This document shows, in pieces, positions 35,798 to 45,660 of a stretch of 56,556 bases of DNA. The notes under the pieces were generated by a model, which was not told the origin of the DNA, did not search any database, and worked only from the letters and a program-made list of their open reading frames with translations. The stretch spans positions 1 to 56,556 of the forward strand of contig NZ_JAMXLY010000017.1 in the NCBI RefSeq assembly GCF_024054555.1, given 5' to 3'. The DNA is from Segatella cerevisiae (GTDB lineage: Bacteria > Bacteroidota > Bacteroidia > Bacteroidales > Bacteroidaceae). Position numbers and translations under genes: made by a program. Positions within the stretch are counted from its first letter, which is position 1; each line of letters starts with the position of its first letter.

Positions 35798-37441
35798 TCA
35801 CTTCAAGTATTTGGCCAAAGGACTTTTGATGATCCTCAGGCCTGCAGCAATATCTTTTGCGTTCAGTCTGGCACCTATCAAACTCGTATGCGTATGATCG
35901 TGATTGAAATATTGAGTTGCCTTTTCCTTACTGCCACAATGCTTGTCCAGCCAGTCAGCCGTAATATTGTGCAAGTCCACGAATTCCACACCAGTCGCTT
36001 TGACCACCTCACGATACCACTTGCCATAGGTGTCGTTGCGGCGCTCGATCTTCCCATCCTTCCACTCATTGCGCGGAGTTAAGGAGACCAAAATAGGAGT
36101 AGCGCCCTTCTCGCGGACATCATCGATAAATTTTTTCAGATACCAGCCGAAACTATAGACCACTTCATAATGACCGTCATGAGCAGACCGATAGACATGA
36201 CTGGTGTCCTCGGCACAGGCAATCACCCCACGCTCCTTGTCATGATCGATAGGACCGATGTCATTATGACCAAACTGGATCAGCACGAAGTCGCCCGGTT
36301 GGAGACTGTTATAGACACGGTCCCAACGGCCTTCATTCAGATAAGTACGTGTAGAGCGGCCCGCCTGTGCAGCATTGTAACAAGTGATCTTCTTGCGGTC
36401 AAAGACGGTATAGGCCTGAGAGCCCCAGCCCCACATGCCATTCTTGTCCTTGTCCTCATTTTTCACCGTACTGTCACCGGTGATCCAGACTACAGGTTTG
36501 CCTTTCTCACGTTTCACAGGTTCTACCGGCAAGGTCAGCGGCAGCAACATCTGCTGCAGCGGTTGCAGGGCAGGATTGGGGCTTCCAGCGATTCCTTCAG
36601 CCACACTGCGGGCATTCATCATAGCGCCAAACCGACTTGAATGGATATGGTCAATATAAAACATGTATTTCTCTTTCCAATGGCTATAACTGTCGAGTTT
36701 TCTACCCGATATTTCATTCAAGTCAACAAAGGGCACTCCATACGTAGCCGCCACTTCCTCCAACCATTGTGTATGGATCTTCCTGACAATTTTACCCGTC
36801 TTGGCATCGTAATCGTCACGGGGCGTCAGAGACAGCAGAATAGGATGGCCACCACGACTGCGGATATCACGGATGAATTTACGCATATACTCCCCATAAG
36901 TGTAGACCGTCTCATGAACGCCTGTCTCCTTGATAACCACATTGAGAGAATCAGTGCCGGTTCCCGGTATGCTTGCCCTAGCACGGCCACTGTCATAAGG
37001 TCCGTTATCATTGTGCCCGATGCAAATAATGACCCAATCGCCCGGGCGAATGGCATCTCTTACCGGTGCCCACAATTTATTGTAATAGGTACGGCTGCTC
37101 ATGCCCCCTAAAGCCTGATTCTCAACAGTTATCTTTTCCGGATTGAAGAAGATATGGGTGAAATATCCCCAACCCCACTGACCGTTGTTGCCATTGCCCA
37201 AAGTACCGTTACGAACTGTGGAATTGCCTACGAGGAACAGGACAGGATGATTTCCTTTTCTGCTGGACCCAGGGACAGGACGGGCTGACTGAGCCTTACC
37301 CAAACTATCGTATGTCAAATCCACGACATGATTGACATCTTTCATCGGAGCCGCTACCTGAGCATTCAACAATGAAGGAAGAAAGAAAGTGGTAACCAAC
37401 AAAGCAGTAAGGCAAGATAGGGCTAAATGTCTGTTCATCAT
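35798..37441 (-). CDS. tandem CE12 esterase, two SGNH domains
   Basis: A 547-residue exported protein with a signal peptide (MNRHLALSCLTALLVTTFFL). It contains two complete CE12-type domains. Domain 1 (about 65-285) has LFLVGNSTVRNG, ALGGMSSRTYY, IGHNDNGPYD and DHIHSSRFGA. Domain 2 (about 315-535) has VWITGDSTVKNE, AQAGRSTRTYLN, FGHNDIGPIDH and DHTHTSLIGA. All four SGNH blocks, including catalytic Ser and Asp-x-x-His, are present in both. The two halves are clearly homologous but well diverged, so the duplication is old. The enzyme should deacetylate rhamnogalacturonan, perhaps at two positions or on longer chains. It is the first gene of the CE12-CE12-GH2 minus-strand operon, with two adjacent ATGs (37441, 37438). 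Confidence 0.9.
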   Translation of the reverse strand: MMNRHLALSCLTALLVTTFFLPSLLNAQVAAPMKDVNHVVDLTYDSLGKAQSARPVPGSSRKGNHPVLFLVGNSTVRNGTLGNGNNGQWGWGYFTHIFFNPEKITVENQALGGMSSRTYYNKLWAPVRDAIRPGDWVIICIGHNDNGPYDSGRARASIPGTGTDSLNVVIKETGVHETVYTYGEYMRKFIRDIRSRGGHPILLSLTPRDDYDAKTGKIVRKIHTQWLEEVAATYGVPFVDLNEISGRKLDSYSHWKEKYMFYIDHIHSSRFGAMMNARSVAEGIAGSPNPALQPLQQMLLPLTLPVEPVKREKGKPVVWITGDSTVKNEDKDKNGMWGWGSQAYTVFDRKKITCYNAAQAGRSTRTYLNEGRWDRVYNSLQPGDFVLIQFGHNDIGPIDHDKERGVIACAEDTSHVYRSAHDGHYEVVYSFGWYLKKFIDDVREKGATPILVSLTPRNEWKDGKIERRNDTYGKWYREVVKATGVEFVDLHNITADWLDKHCGSKEKATQYFNHDHTHTSLIGARLNAKDIAAGLRIIKSPLAKYLK

Positions 37442-37569
37442 CAATTAGTTTTTAGTAGTTGTTTCATGGTCATAACAAGACGGCGGCGAACTTAAGAGAA
37501 ACGACCACCCGTCTTAAATTGACAGTATAAACTTTGATTAGTCAAGTCATCAAAGACCATTCCCAATTG

Positions 37570-37599
37570 CAAAGTTACAAATATTCTTCAACAACCAAA
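37570..37599 (-). promoter_or_regulatory. promoter of the CE12-CE12-GH2 operon
   Basis: On the minus strand TTTG (37596-37599), an 18-nt spacer and TAACTTTG (37570-37577). The spacer is slightly short. Predicted leader about 124 nt. Confidence 0.65.
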
Positions 37600-37715
37600 C
37601 TATAATTTTTGATTTCAACCCCACAATTTGTGACATGGATATGGCTAAAAAGTCTAACAAGTCATTCCATCGTCTTAAAGATAGTCAAAATCAAGGTTGT
37701 ATGTGTTTTATTTGT

Positions 37716-37723
37716 TATATTTG
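37716..37723 (+). promoter_or_regulatory. -7 box for the aldo/keto reductase gene
   Basis: TATATTTG, giving a leader of about 18 nt to the ATG at 37746. It lies inside the longest open frame (from 37635), which rules out the earlier start. The upstream TTG is 16 nt away instead of 19-21. Confidence 0.55.
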
Positions 37724-37745
37724 CATGAACAATAAATATTTCACT

Positions 37746-38756
37746 ATGATTCCAGATCAATATACAGCCGACCATAACCGTTACAATAACGGAATGGAAT
37801 ATCAGCGATGCGGGAAAAGCGGTGTGCTTCTGCCAAGAGTAAGTCTTGGATTCTGGCACAATTTCGGAAGTGTCGATTCATACGAAAAGGCCCGGCAGAT
37901 CACCCGTTTTGCCTTTGACCACGGCATCACCCACTTTGATTTAGCCAACAACTACGGACCTGTCTACGGTTCGGCAGAAAAGAACTTAGGAAGACTGATA
38001 GACGATTCCTTCCGCCCCTATCGGGACGAACTCTTCATCAGCACCAAAGCCGGATATGACATGTGGCCCGGACCTTATGGCAACTGGGGCTCAAGGAAAT
38101 ACCTCATAGCCAGCCTTGACCAGAGTCTCAAGCGCATGCACCTGGACTACGTGGATCTGTTTTACAGTCATCGGTACGATCCGAACACACCGCTAGAAGA
38201 AACGCTTCAAGCTCTTGTTGACATCGTCAAACAGGGGAAAGCACTCTATATCGGCATCAGCCGATGGCCGCTAAAAGCACTCGAGTTTGCCGATGCCTAT
38301 CTCCGTGAACGGGATGTCCCGTTGCTCATCTATCAAGGACGGCTGAACATCATTGACAGGGCACCGGAGGAAGAAGGCATCCTCAAGTATTGTAACGATC
38401 ATGGTATCGGCTTCATTTCTTTTTCACCCTTGGCACAGGGCCTGTTGACAGACCGCTATTTACACGGCATACCAGTAGACAGTAGGATGGCACAGCACAA
38501 CTCCCTGAGCCAGTCTGTCCTCACCCCGGAAATGCTCCAATATCTGAAGCAACTCAATGCCATCGCCATGCAGCGCCATGAGTCATTGGCAGAGATGGCA
38601 CTTTCATGGATCTTGGCACAGAAGGGTGTGACGTCCGTATTAGTTGGTGCCAGCAGTACAGGTCAGTTGGAAAACAATCTGAAATGTATTCAGGCACCAA
38701 GTTTTGAGAATTGCATTATCCCTAAATTCCAGAATAAGGCATCAGAAAAGAAATAA
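37746..38756 (+). CDS. aldo/keto reductase, YghZ-like
   Basis: A 336-residue cytosolic NADPH-dependent oxidoreductase with a TIM barrel. The AKR tetrad is visible: Asp and Tyr in THFDLANNYGPVYGSAE, Lys in LFISTKAGYDMWPGPYG and His in DLFYSHRYDPNTPLEE. The first residues (YQRCGKSGVLLPRVSLGFWH) and the WPGPYGNWGSRKYL segment place it near the YghZ / glyceraldehyde 3-phosphate reductase group (AKR14). C-terminal SVLVGASSTGQLENNL is the NADP-binding loop. In this locus it may reduce an aldehyde or uronate made during pectin breakdown (inference). It lies between two minus-strand enzyme genes and ends only 6 nt from the next, convergent stop codon. Confidence 0.88.
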   Translation: MIPDQYTADHNRYNNGMEYQRCGKSGVLLPRVSLGFWHNFGSVDSYEKARQITRFAFDHGITHFDLANNYGPVYGSAEKNLGRLIDDSFRPYRDELFISTKAGYDMWPGPYGNWGSRKYLIASLDQSLKRMHLDYVDLFYSHRYDPNTPLEETLQALVDIVKQGKALYIGISRWPLKALEFADAYLRERDVPLLIYQGRLNIIDRAPEEEGILKYCNDHGIGFISFSPLAQGLLTDRYLHGIPVDSRMAQHNSLSQSVLTPEMLQYLKQLNAIAMQRHESLAEMALSWILAQKGVTSVLVGASSTGQLENNLKCIQAPSFENCIIPKFQNKASEKK

Positions 38757-38762
38757 GGAGAT

Positions 38763-41636
38763 CTAATTCAATTTAGGTTTCAATTCATCCGGAGAGTCAT
38801 TGGTATACATATCCACCCGCGGCGCCTCTTTCTCGAAAAGATCTGAAATCGTCATCAAAGGCAAACTGAGGGAAGGATTGAAAGAGGGACCATCCATATA
38901 GTCCAGAACAGATTTCAGGAGTTGCCGAGCAACGAGACGTGTATCCAAATGATTCGATAGGTCGATGGTCGTCATCATCAGTCTGCCGTTCAACACTTTC
39001 GCCTCAAAAAGCATCCCGAGTTTACGACTGATATGCCAGGTATCAATAGGTTGGACTATCGGCTGGTAATCCACAGGAAAGGCAGAGAGGTTCATCACCT
39101 GTGCCTTATTCACCAGTTCCCACCAGTTTAGGTTCTGCCAGTTGTCCGTGGGAAACTCAGCAAACACAGGATGATCGTTCTGAATATAAGAGCCGGTCGT
39201 ATGAGGCGGACGCATCTTGAACCAACTCGTATTCCAGAAAACCGGCAAATACGTCTGTTTCACATCGTCACCATATTTTATTTTCCCTGCTGCAATCAGC
39301 AAGACCTTACCGCCTTTGCGAAGAATGCGTATAGCCTTTGCGTCTAATGTATCAGAGATATACACTCCATCAGAATGAGGCAGGGCAACAGGAGGATAGA
39401 CCCAGAAGTCCCACTGGTTTTTCACTCTGCCGACAGAGGTCTGACTCCCATCACGACTGTCTGAAACAGAAGATACTGTCAATGTGAGTTTTGTGGGATG
39501 GAGGAGTTGCGAAGGTTGGAAGACGACTGTCCCCAAGGGAAAATTCTTACCCACAGGAATATCACCAACTCGAAGAAGGCCTAAAGAGAGCGTATCTCCG
39601 TTTTCCGTAATCGTATAGGAAGTACGCGCCTTTTGGAAAGTTTCAAAATAAGCATTGTACATCTCTACAGGTATCCTGATCGTATCTTGGCTAGAGAAAA
39701 CGAATTTCGGGAAACGGGCCAAAGGGACTATCGGGGAGCAGAACTCCCGCCATTCGGGCGCAGTGACATACCCCTTCTCTTTCCAGAAAACATTCAAAGG
39801 TCCCACGAGTGCAGTTCCCTGACCGCTGTAATCATTCAGTCCGAGTAAGAAAAAGCCAGAATAGTCCTTAGTCCGTAGGTTCCGCTCTATTTCATATTTA
39901 TAGGACAGGACCTGCAATTTTCCACTGGCAGAAAGAAACTTCCCCGCCATCGTTGCTATTCCATGATCATGAAGCAAGTCGGCAAAGATGTCAAAATTCC
40001 TTGCCTTGTAGACACCGGTATACTGACTCCTCTCTTTCAAATCCGGGAAGGCACACCACTGCCCCTGTTCGTGGGCAATCATAGGCGTATCGTTCTCGCC
40101 CGATCCTGTGAAATGACGGGGATGCAGGATATCGTTCAGGTAATCATCCTCACTTTGAGGCGCATGACTATTCCAATCCAGTCCCCGTGCACCACCCTTC
40201 ACATGGTAATCACTCCCGGAGTCCCAAGCCCAGCCTCCGCCAACAGAAGCACCGCAATACACCCGACGCGGGTCATACTGTTTCATTTCCTTGACCCATT
40301 CGTCACACCATTTTACCCAATTACCAGCAGGTTCATTGGCAGCTGCCATCATCACAAAACTCGGATGGTTGCCATAAGCATCAACGATACGCTTGGTTTC
40401 TTCTTTCAGATAAGTATCGATCTTCATCCCCTGTCCGAGTTTTACGCCATGATTCGGCCACGAAGGTCCCTCCGGCTGAAGATAGAATCCCACCAGATCA
40501 GCAGCTGTAAATGCAGCTTCAGGAGGGCAATAACTGTGGAAACGCATCGCATTCAATCCATAAGCCTTGCATTTCCTAAAGATCGCAAGCCAAGAGTCTA
40601 CGTCCGTCGGAGGATAACCGGTCAATGGGAAATCACAATTTTCGACAGTTCCCCGAATCCACATCGGACGGCCATTGATATAAAACTGACGACCTTTGAC
40701 CGCAATATCCCGAACTCCGAATTGCACTTGTGACGTATCTCCGCGCGCAACAATGCCCAACTGATAAACTTGCGGGTGAAATTCATCCCATGTTTTCAAA
40801 GAACAAGCCAATCGGTACAGTCGCGCATCCGGTTTCCCTGAAACTGTTTCGGAACGGATGACTCTCACAGGGCGATGATCAATGAAGAACCGGAGAGACC
40901 TATCGAATCCTTTCTTCCCCTGCAATTCAACCTGCAAGGAATGGCTCGCCTCATCATATCGCTCCACTCTGATCCGTTCGACCGATTTTTCGGCACAAGC
41001 CAACAATTCTATTTTTCCAACGATACCATTCCAATTACCCTGTGTCTGATCCGTCACGCTGTGAGAGTCTCTGCCTACCCCCACATTTTCTATTCCGTTA
41101 TAGACCTGTACCGCAATCCGGTTGGACTCATTGAAGTCCACGAACGGTGTTATGTCATATTGATGAGGCGTAGAGAGCGACAAGAGATGACCGACAACTT
41201 TTCCATTCACATAGAGGGTCGTTTCTATGTGCGGTCGCTCAAGGAAAAGGATGATCCGTTTATTACGCCAAGTTGCCGGAATCCTGACCGTTGTCCAATA
41301 CCATGCAGAGCCTACATAATGCTTGGCAGGAGTCAGAAAGAAAGGAAACTTCAGATGTCCCGGTTGACGGTATTTTTCCATATAAGGATTATGGTAATAA
41401 CTCGAATCATACAGCGAACAAGTCCATTTTGTATCGATGGACACCTCATCCCCCTTGCCATTCGTCAGCATCGATCCGGGCAGAAATATCTTCTCTCCCC
41501 TCACGGATGAAAGCATCGACTCAGAAACAGGAGCAGTTGTAAAATTCCAATAGCCTGACAAGTTGATCTTCCCCTGGCCTTTTGCCATCAACACAGACAA
41601 AACTCCCAATAAACAGATGAATATCAGTTTTTTCAA
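38763..41636 (-). CDS. large GH2 enzyme of the pectin locus
   Basis: A 957-residue exported glycoside hydrolase. A signal peptide (KKLIFICLLGVLSVLMAKG) precedes the sugar-binding domain (INLSGYWNFTT; HYVGSAWYWTTVRIPATW; RPHIETTLYVNGK), an Ig-like domain, and the TIM barrel with MRFHSYCPPEAAFTAADLVG, acid/base Glu435 in AAANEPAG and nucleophile Glu523 in IAHEQGQWCAFP. About 350 residues of extra C-terminal domains follow. The GH2 type is recognisable, but the substrate sugar is not. The start codon is TTG at 41636: a TGA lies two codons upstream and the next Met is inside the signal peptide. A -7 box is at 41759-41766. A truncated paralogue is at 44194-45660. Confidence 0.87.
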   Translation of the reverse strand: MKKLIFICLLGVLSVLMAKGQGKINLSGYWNFTTAPVSESMLSSVRGEKIFLPGSMLTNGKGDEVSIDTKWTCSLYDSSYYHNPYMEKYRQPGHLKFPFFLTPAKHYVGSAWYWTTVRIPATWRNKRIILFLERPHIETTLYVNGKVVGHLLSLSTPHQYDITPFVDFNESNRIAVQVYNGIENVGVGRDSHSVTDQTQGNWNGIVGKIELLACAEKSVERIRVERYDEASHSLQVELQGKKGFDRSLRFFIDHRPVRVIRSETVSGKPDARLYRLACSLKTWDEFHPQVYQLGIVARGDTSQVQFGVRDIAVKGRQFYINGRPMWIRGTVENCDFPLTGYPPTDVDSWLAIFRKCKAYGLNAMRFHSYCPPEAAFTAADLVGFYLQPEGPSWPNHGVKLGQGMKIDTYLKEETKRIVDAYGNHPSFVMMAAANEPAGNWVKWCDEWVKEMKQYDPRRVYCGASVGGGWAWDSGSDYHVKGGARGLDWNSHAPQSEDDYLNDILHPRHFTGSGENDTPMIAHEQGQWCAFPDLKERSQYTGVYKARNFDIFADLLHDHGIATMAGKFLSASGKLQVLSYKYEIERNLRTKDYSGFFLLGLNDYSGQGTALVGPLNVFWKEKGYVTAPEWREFCSPIVPLARFPKFVFSSQDTIRIPVEMYNAYFETFQKARTSYTITENGDTLSLGLLRVGDIPVGKNFPLGTVVFQPSQLLHPTKLTLTVSSVSDSRDGSQTSVGRVKNQWDFWVYPPVALPHSDGVYISDTLDAKAIRILRKGGKVLLIAAGKIKYGDDVKQTYLPVFWNTSWFKMRPPHTTGSYIQNDHPVFAEFPTDNWQNLNWWELVNKAQVMNLSAFPVDYQPIVQPIDTWHISRKLGMLFEAKVLNGRLMMTTIDLSNHLDTRLVARQLLKSVLDYMDGPSFNPSLSLPLMTISDLFEKEAPRVDMYTNDSPDELKPKLN

Positions 41637-41758
41637 GTATCAAAAATATTAAAGTCTAATGGTAGAAGTCGTCGCTCTCTGCCCAATAGACAAGATTCAT
41701 TTTAGTTTGATTAAATACATACGACCAGCCCTTACAATCCTCGGACCGTATTCTTATG

Positions 41759-41766
41759 CAAAGATA
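41759..41766 (-). promoter_or_regulatory. -7 box for the large GH2 gene
   Basis: TATCTTTG on the minus strand; predicted leader about 118 nt. It lies in the 291-bp gap after the PepSY-type gene. No good upstream element. Confidence 0.5.
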
Positions 41767-41927
41767 TAAAAAATAATTTTCAACTCCTGTATTAGTTCTG
41801 ACTTTATTGCGCTTTCTTTCATAAAACAAGAATAGAATCAGGTAGAAGAGAGCGTCAACGCAAGCGACATCATACAACTGCAACCTGAGAACAAAAGGAG
41901 TCAAATTATCCGAAGAACTATTGAGAC

Positions 41928-43427
41928 TCAAGGTCGGGCACTTTTGGCACGCTTCTTCAATCTGATCTTATACCCCGACCAAAGGCACCACATGGCAGCC
42001 ATTCCCGCAAAGAAGATAAAGAAAAGTGTGGCAGCCGCCCCAATATAAATACGTCCTGAATGGATTTCCAGGCAGAGGTTCCACAACGACATGGGCAAAC
42101 CAGACATGCCTGCAGGTTGAGGCAGACGATCCGTACCTTTGGAATATTCTACGGCACAAGGTTGACCTCTGAAATCACTACTGAATCCGGATACGGCTTT
42201 CTGCCCGAAAGGAGGCCCGGCCTTCTTTGTAGCCGGTTGATGTGTGAAATAATCAGTCACCGTATTCCGCTGCCGATCCCAGACAAACAAGCCCTCAAAC
42301 GACCCACAAAGCCAACGGCCGAAACGATCTTTCTGCCACACATTGAGTCCCATCACACTCACAGGAGGCGCCGTCTTTATTTTCACAGGCACGGAGTCAA
42401 GCGTTTTCAACGCATATATCCCGTCAGAAGTAGCTAGGAGCCAGTCACGGCAAGCAGAGTCATAACGAATCATCTGCAGTTTATCGTTCCACACATTATT
42501 TGTGCTGAGCACTGTACCAGGCAAAGCAGATGTCTTGGCCTGGGCAAGTGCAACCAGCACAGGAGGGCGCAGGCACCATCCTGTAAAAGCTATGAAAAGA
42601 GTCAATATGATTGTCGTACGCCCCACCTTATCGTGCCATAGCATTGACAGTTTCATCAAAGCTGCCGCCTTTTTCGCACGATATCCGAGTTTCTTTTTCT
42701 TTCTGATATACTTCGGCAACAGCCAGTAGAGTACTCCTGAAATACAAAGTACCATGAGGGCAACAGCCACAGCATCCATCAGAAGTTTACCATATATCCC
42801 GAAAAGTGCACCGCTGTGCATCAACATGACAGTACGGAAGAGAGATACCTTGCCGTCATCATCTTTCGGGGTATGGAGTTGTATCTTATGAAAATAATGA
42901 TAAGGGGGGACAGAGCAATAAAGATACGAACGGCTCGCCACCACCAATGTGTCTCCCTGAAGCGTCACATCACTCAACATCTCATCCCTGCCGGCAGGTA
43001 GAGGAACGGTCTGCCAACCCCGATGTGGGAAATATTGATAAAGGCTGAAAAGACCCGCAGCGAACAGGCGGCCCTGACTCGTGCGCACCATCCCCCTGAT
43101 CTGCCGGTAATCTACACCCTCAGGCAATCCCCGATTAAAATCAGAAAAGGATGAGGCAGAAGGATTTGTTTTCCAAATCCCGGCCGTGCCATAAATCAAT
43201 ACATTTCTGACTGAATCCTTATCACTATAAGCCAACGTACCGCGCAGGAGTCCATTGTTCCATTTTTGATAACGATAGTCTTCGGGGAGCCATTTCCGAC
43301 TGACATCCACTTTTGCCACTGCTTGCCGATGGTTCAACACAATGCCTGACAGACAGAACATCAACATGAAAAAGCAAAATATCAAACCGAACCATTTATG
43401 TTGTTTTCTCCAAAATGTGCGCTTCAT
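41928..43427 (-). CDS. PepSY-associated transmembrane protein
   Basis: A 499-residue inner-membrane protein. It starts MKRTFWRKQHKWFGLIFCFF, the typical first helix of PepSY-TM proteins, followed by a large periplasmic part (about 40-200), a helix pair near 215-245 with MLMHSGALFGIYGKLLMDAV and SGVLYWLLPKYI, and MLWHDKVGRTTIILTLFIAFTGW near 280. A second periplasmic domain (about 310-455) and a last helix (about 460-480) end it. The His residues in helices (HKWFG, HSG, WHDKVG) resemble those used for heme or quinone contact. Such proteins are often linked to iron or siderophore uptake, sometimes as reductases. Here it is inside the pectin locus with no iron gene, so its role is unclear. Confidence 0.75.
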   Translation of the reverse strand: MKRTFWRKQHKWFGLIFCFFMLMFCLSGIVLNHRQAVAKVDVSRKWLPEDYRYQKWNNGLLRGTLAYSDKDSVRNVLIYGTAGIWKTNPSASSFSDFNRGLPEGVDYRQIRGMVRTSQGRLFAAGLFSLYQYFPHRGWQTVPLPAGRDEMLSDVTLQGDTLVVASRSYLYCSVPPYHYFHKIQLHTPKDDDGKVSLFRTVMLMHSGALFGIYGKLLMDAVAVALMVLCISGVLYWLLPKYIRKKKKLGYRAKKAAALMKLSMLWHDKVGRTTIILTLFIAFTGWCLRPPVLVALAQAKTSALPGTVLSTNNVWNDKLQMIRYDSACRDWLLATSDGIYALKTLDSVPVKIKTAPPVSVMGLNVWQKDRFGRWLCGSFEGLFVWDRQRNTVTDYFTHQPATKKAGPPFGQKAVSGFSSDFRGQPCAVEYSKGTDRLPQPAGMSGLPMSLWNLCLEIHSGRIYIGAAATLFFIFFAGMAAMWCLWSGYKIRLKKRAKSARP

Positions 43428-44193
43428 CTTACACGAATCCGTTTTAACTTTACATGATACCCGTTTACCTTGTATAAGTGCATTGTCTGCAGGCAAAGTA
43501 AACATACATTTGATCCCACATCTTCGTATCTGCCTGTTTTTGCAACAAACCGGGCAGCAAATACCATAACAGGGCAGACACTTCTCTGATCTTTTATCTC
43601 ACGGCACTGCCACAACCACCTGCGCTTGCTTTTTAACAGAAGTCATGATAACACACCGGAAAGACAGCCAGACAGACTTTGGGTCAACCGGAAATTTGAT
43701 TTTGATCATTCCATTCTTGATCTTTGTAGCAATCAATTTTTCAATTTGCAAAAGTAAAATAATATTATCGCTTTTGCAATACCTTAAAATCGGTAATTAC
43801 AAGATATCGCCCTTACTAGAAAACAAAAAAGACAACTTAAAAGGCACAACAACAAAAGATTGCCGGATAAATTAAGAGGAAGAAGAGAAAACACTAATTC
43901 TAAATTTGTATTCTACCACCAACAAATTTTCGAGTATAAACTCCAGGTTAATTACAATAAAAAAGAAGAACTATCATTCCGAGTTGATTGCAAAACACAT
44001 AAATGGGAGAAGAAACTTCATAAATGATCATGACAGATATCAGTTTTGCAGGTTCTAACCTCAACTAAAAGTATACTGCAATAAGGCGATGAACAAGTTA
44101 AAGTGTTCTAGCATCCCCTACCTTCCCTCTTAAGGTCAAAGCCACCATTCATCCATGCTCTTCACACCTAAGAACGCCCGAACATTAGAGGAC
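43428..44193. other. 766-bp gap containing a long leader
   Basis: No credible gene. A frame of 76 codons (43645-43875, forward) has no family features. On the minus strand a likely promoter (43749-43780) is about 317 nt upstream of the PepSY-type gene, and a 14-codon frame with its own ATG (MTSVKKQAQVVVAVP type, about 43602-43646) lies in that leader. The remaining part, about 43800-44193, is AT-rich and holds the region behind the decayed GH2 gene. Confidence 0.5.
43749..43780 (-). promoter_or_regulatory. probable promoter of the PepSY-type gene
   Basis: On the minus strand ATTG (43777-43780), a 20-nt spacer and TACTTTTG (43749-43756). It would give a leader of about 317 nt. Confidence 0.55.
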
Positions 44194-45660
44194 TTAATAG
44201 CCACGAACCTCTTTAACCGTATTGTCACCGGAGTCGTTCCAAGCCAAAACCTGGGGATCAGCGTTATTGCAATAAATCCGCTTCGGATCATACTGGTTCA
44301 TTTCTTTGATCCAACTATCCTCTTTCATGATCGATTTTCCAAAAGTATCATTAGAGGCAACCATCATCACAAAACTCGGATGGTTTCCGAAAAGGTCCAC
44401 GATATATTTCGTTTCCTTAAGCGTATTCTGATGTTTCGGAAGTCCGCTATACTCATTTCCGACTTGTGCCGAGAGAGAAGGGCTCCCCATTTCCAGATAG
44501 AATCCCAAATAGTCAGCAGCGGTAAAGGCTGCTTCAGGAGGGCAATAGCGATTAAAACAAAGCGCATTGACACCTTTTTCCCTATAACGCTTAAGCAGAT
44601 TGAACCAGGCATCTACATCGGCAGAAAGATAGGAAGACAATGGAATGTTTCCATCTGCATTCGCAACGTGGAAAGCCACAGAGCGCCCATTGATATAATA
44701 CATTCCCCCTTTGGTACTGATGTCCCGGATACCGAAAACAGTGCGAACGGTATCTTTCTTGATGACCATACCCAACTCGTAAGTATTCGGATGGAATTCA
44801 TCCCATTTATCCAAGTAACACGTCAGATGATACTCCAGCGTTTCCTGTTCACCTTGTATAGATTGACTCTTCTCACTCAACATCTTAACAGGACTATCTT
44901 CAAGCAAGAACTTCAAATTCTTCCCGAATCCTCTGTCTCCTTGCAGGAAAACCTGAAGAGAATGCCTTTTGGCATCATACTTTCCAATTCTAACATTATA
45001 TATTGTCTGCAAAGACCTGGCTTGGAGTTCCATTTTTCCGCCTATTCCGTTCCATTCATCAGATAGTCCCGATGAAACAGAGTTTGTATCTTGAGCCAAA
45101 GTCTCCTGTCCCTTTTCATTGTCAACCTTCATAACAATCTGATTCTTGCAACCACAAGTGATATAAGGTGTGATATCATATTGGAAAGGCAAAGCACCTG
45201 ATGCAGAAGAAGTCAACAGTTTATTATTGACATAAACCGTTGTCTGGATATGTGGACGACCGACACAAAGGAATACACGGGATTTCTTCCAATCCTTGGG
45301 AACGGAAAAAGATTTCCAATACCATGCTGTTCCTGTGTAATGGGCATCCGACTTCGATAAAGACGCCAGTTTAGGTTCTGAAAATTGATTGGATCCTGAT
45401 GAGGAACTGTCCGTTTTATTAGAAGAAGGTGTCAAAAAAGTTGTATTTTTAGCCTGAAGAGGCATCAAACTACCCCTGCTATCAGTAAGGATAGACCCGG
45501 GCAGAACGATTTTATCACCAGTCATTTTGACTAAAGCAGAGGGGTCCGTAATCCTGCCAGTAGCATACCACCAATAACCGGATAAATCTATTTTCTCTTG
45601 CGCGTTAGCTTTTACGGCAAAACCAATACACAGTACAAAAAAGAAGAACCACTTCTTCAT
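44194..45660 (-). pseudogene. decayed GH2 paralogue, C-terminal half missing
   Basis: A 488-codon frame that starts with a good signal peptide (MKKWFFFFVLCIGFAVKANA) and matches the first half of the large GH2 enzyme at 38763-41636: IDLSGYWWYATG, HYTGTAWYWKSF, RPHIQTTVYVNN, KWDEFHPNTYELG, CPPEAAFTAADYLGFYL. It stops at WNDSGDNTVKEVRGY, aligned just before the paralogue's ARGLDWNSHAP. So the nucleophile segment (AHEQGQW) and all C-terminal domains are absent. The acid/base Glu of AANEPAG is replaced by Asp438 in ASNDTFGKS. It therefore lacks both catalytic glutamates. It could not hydrolyse sugar by the GH2 mechanism. A near-consensus promoter is retained. Either a pseudogene or a protein kept for sugar binding. 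Confidence 0.75.

Noticed and set aside
41656..41931. Reverse frame of 91 codons between the PepSY-type gene and the large GH2 gene
   Set aside because: It covers the GH2 leader and a -7 box, and has no family features.
43500..43700. Cobalamin riboswitch in front of the PepSY-type gene
   Set aside because: A GGCAGTGCC-like piece drew attention, but the other conserved boxes are missing.
43645..43875. Forward frame of 76 codons with one hydrophobic segment
   Set aside because: No promoter of its own, no family motif, and it lies antisense to a likely promoter region.
44155..45066. Forward open frame of 303 codons
   Set aside because: Antisense to the decayed GH2 gene.
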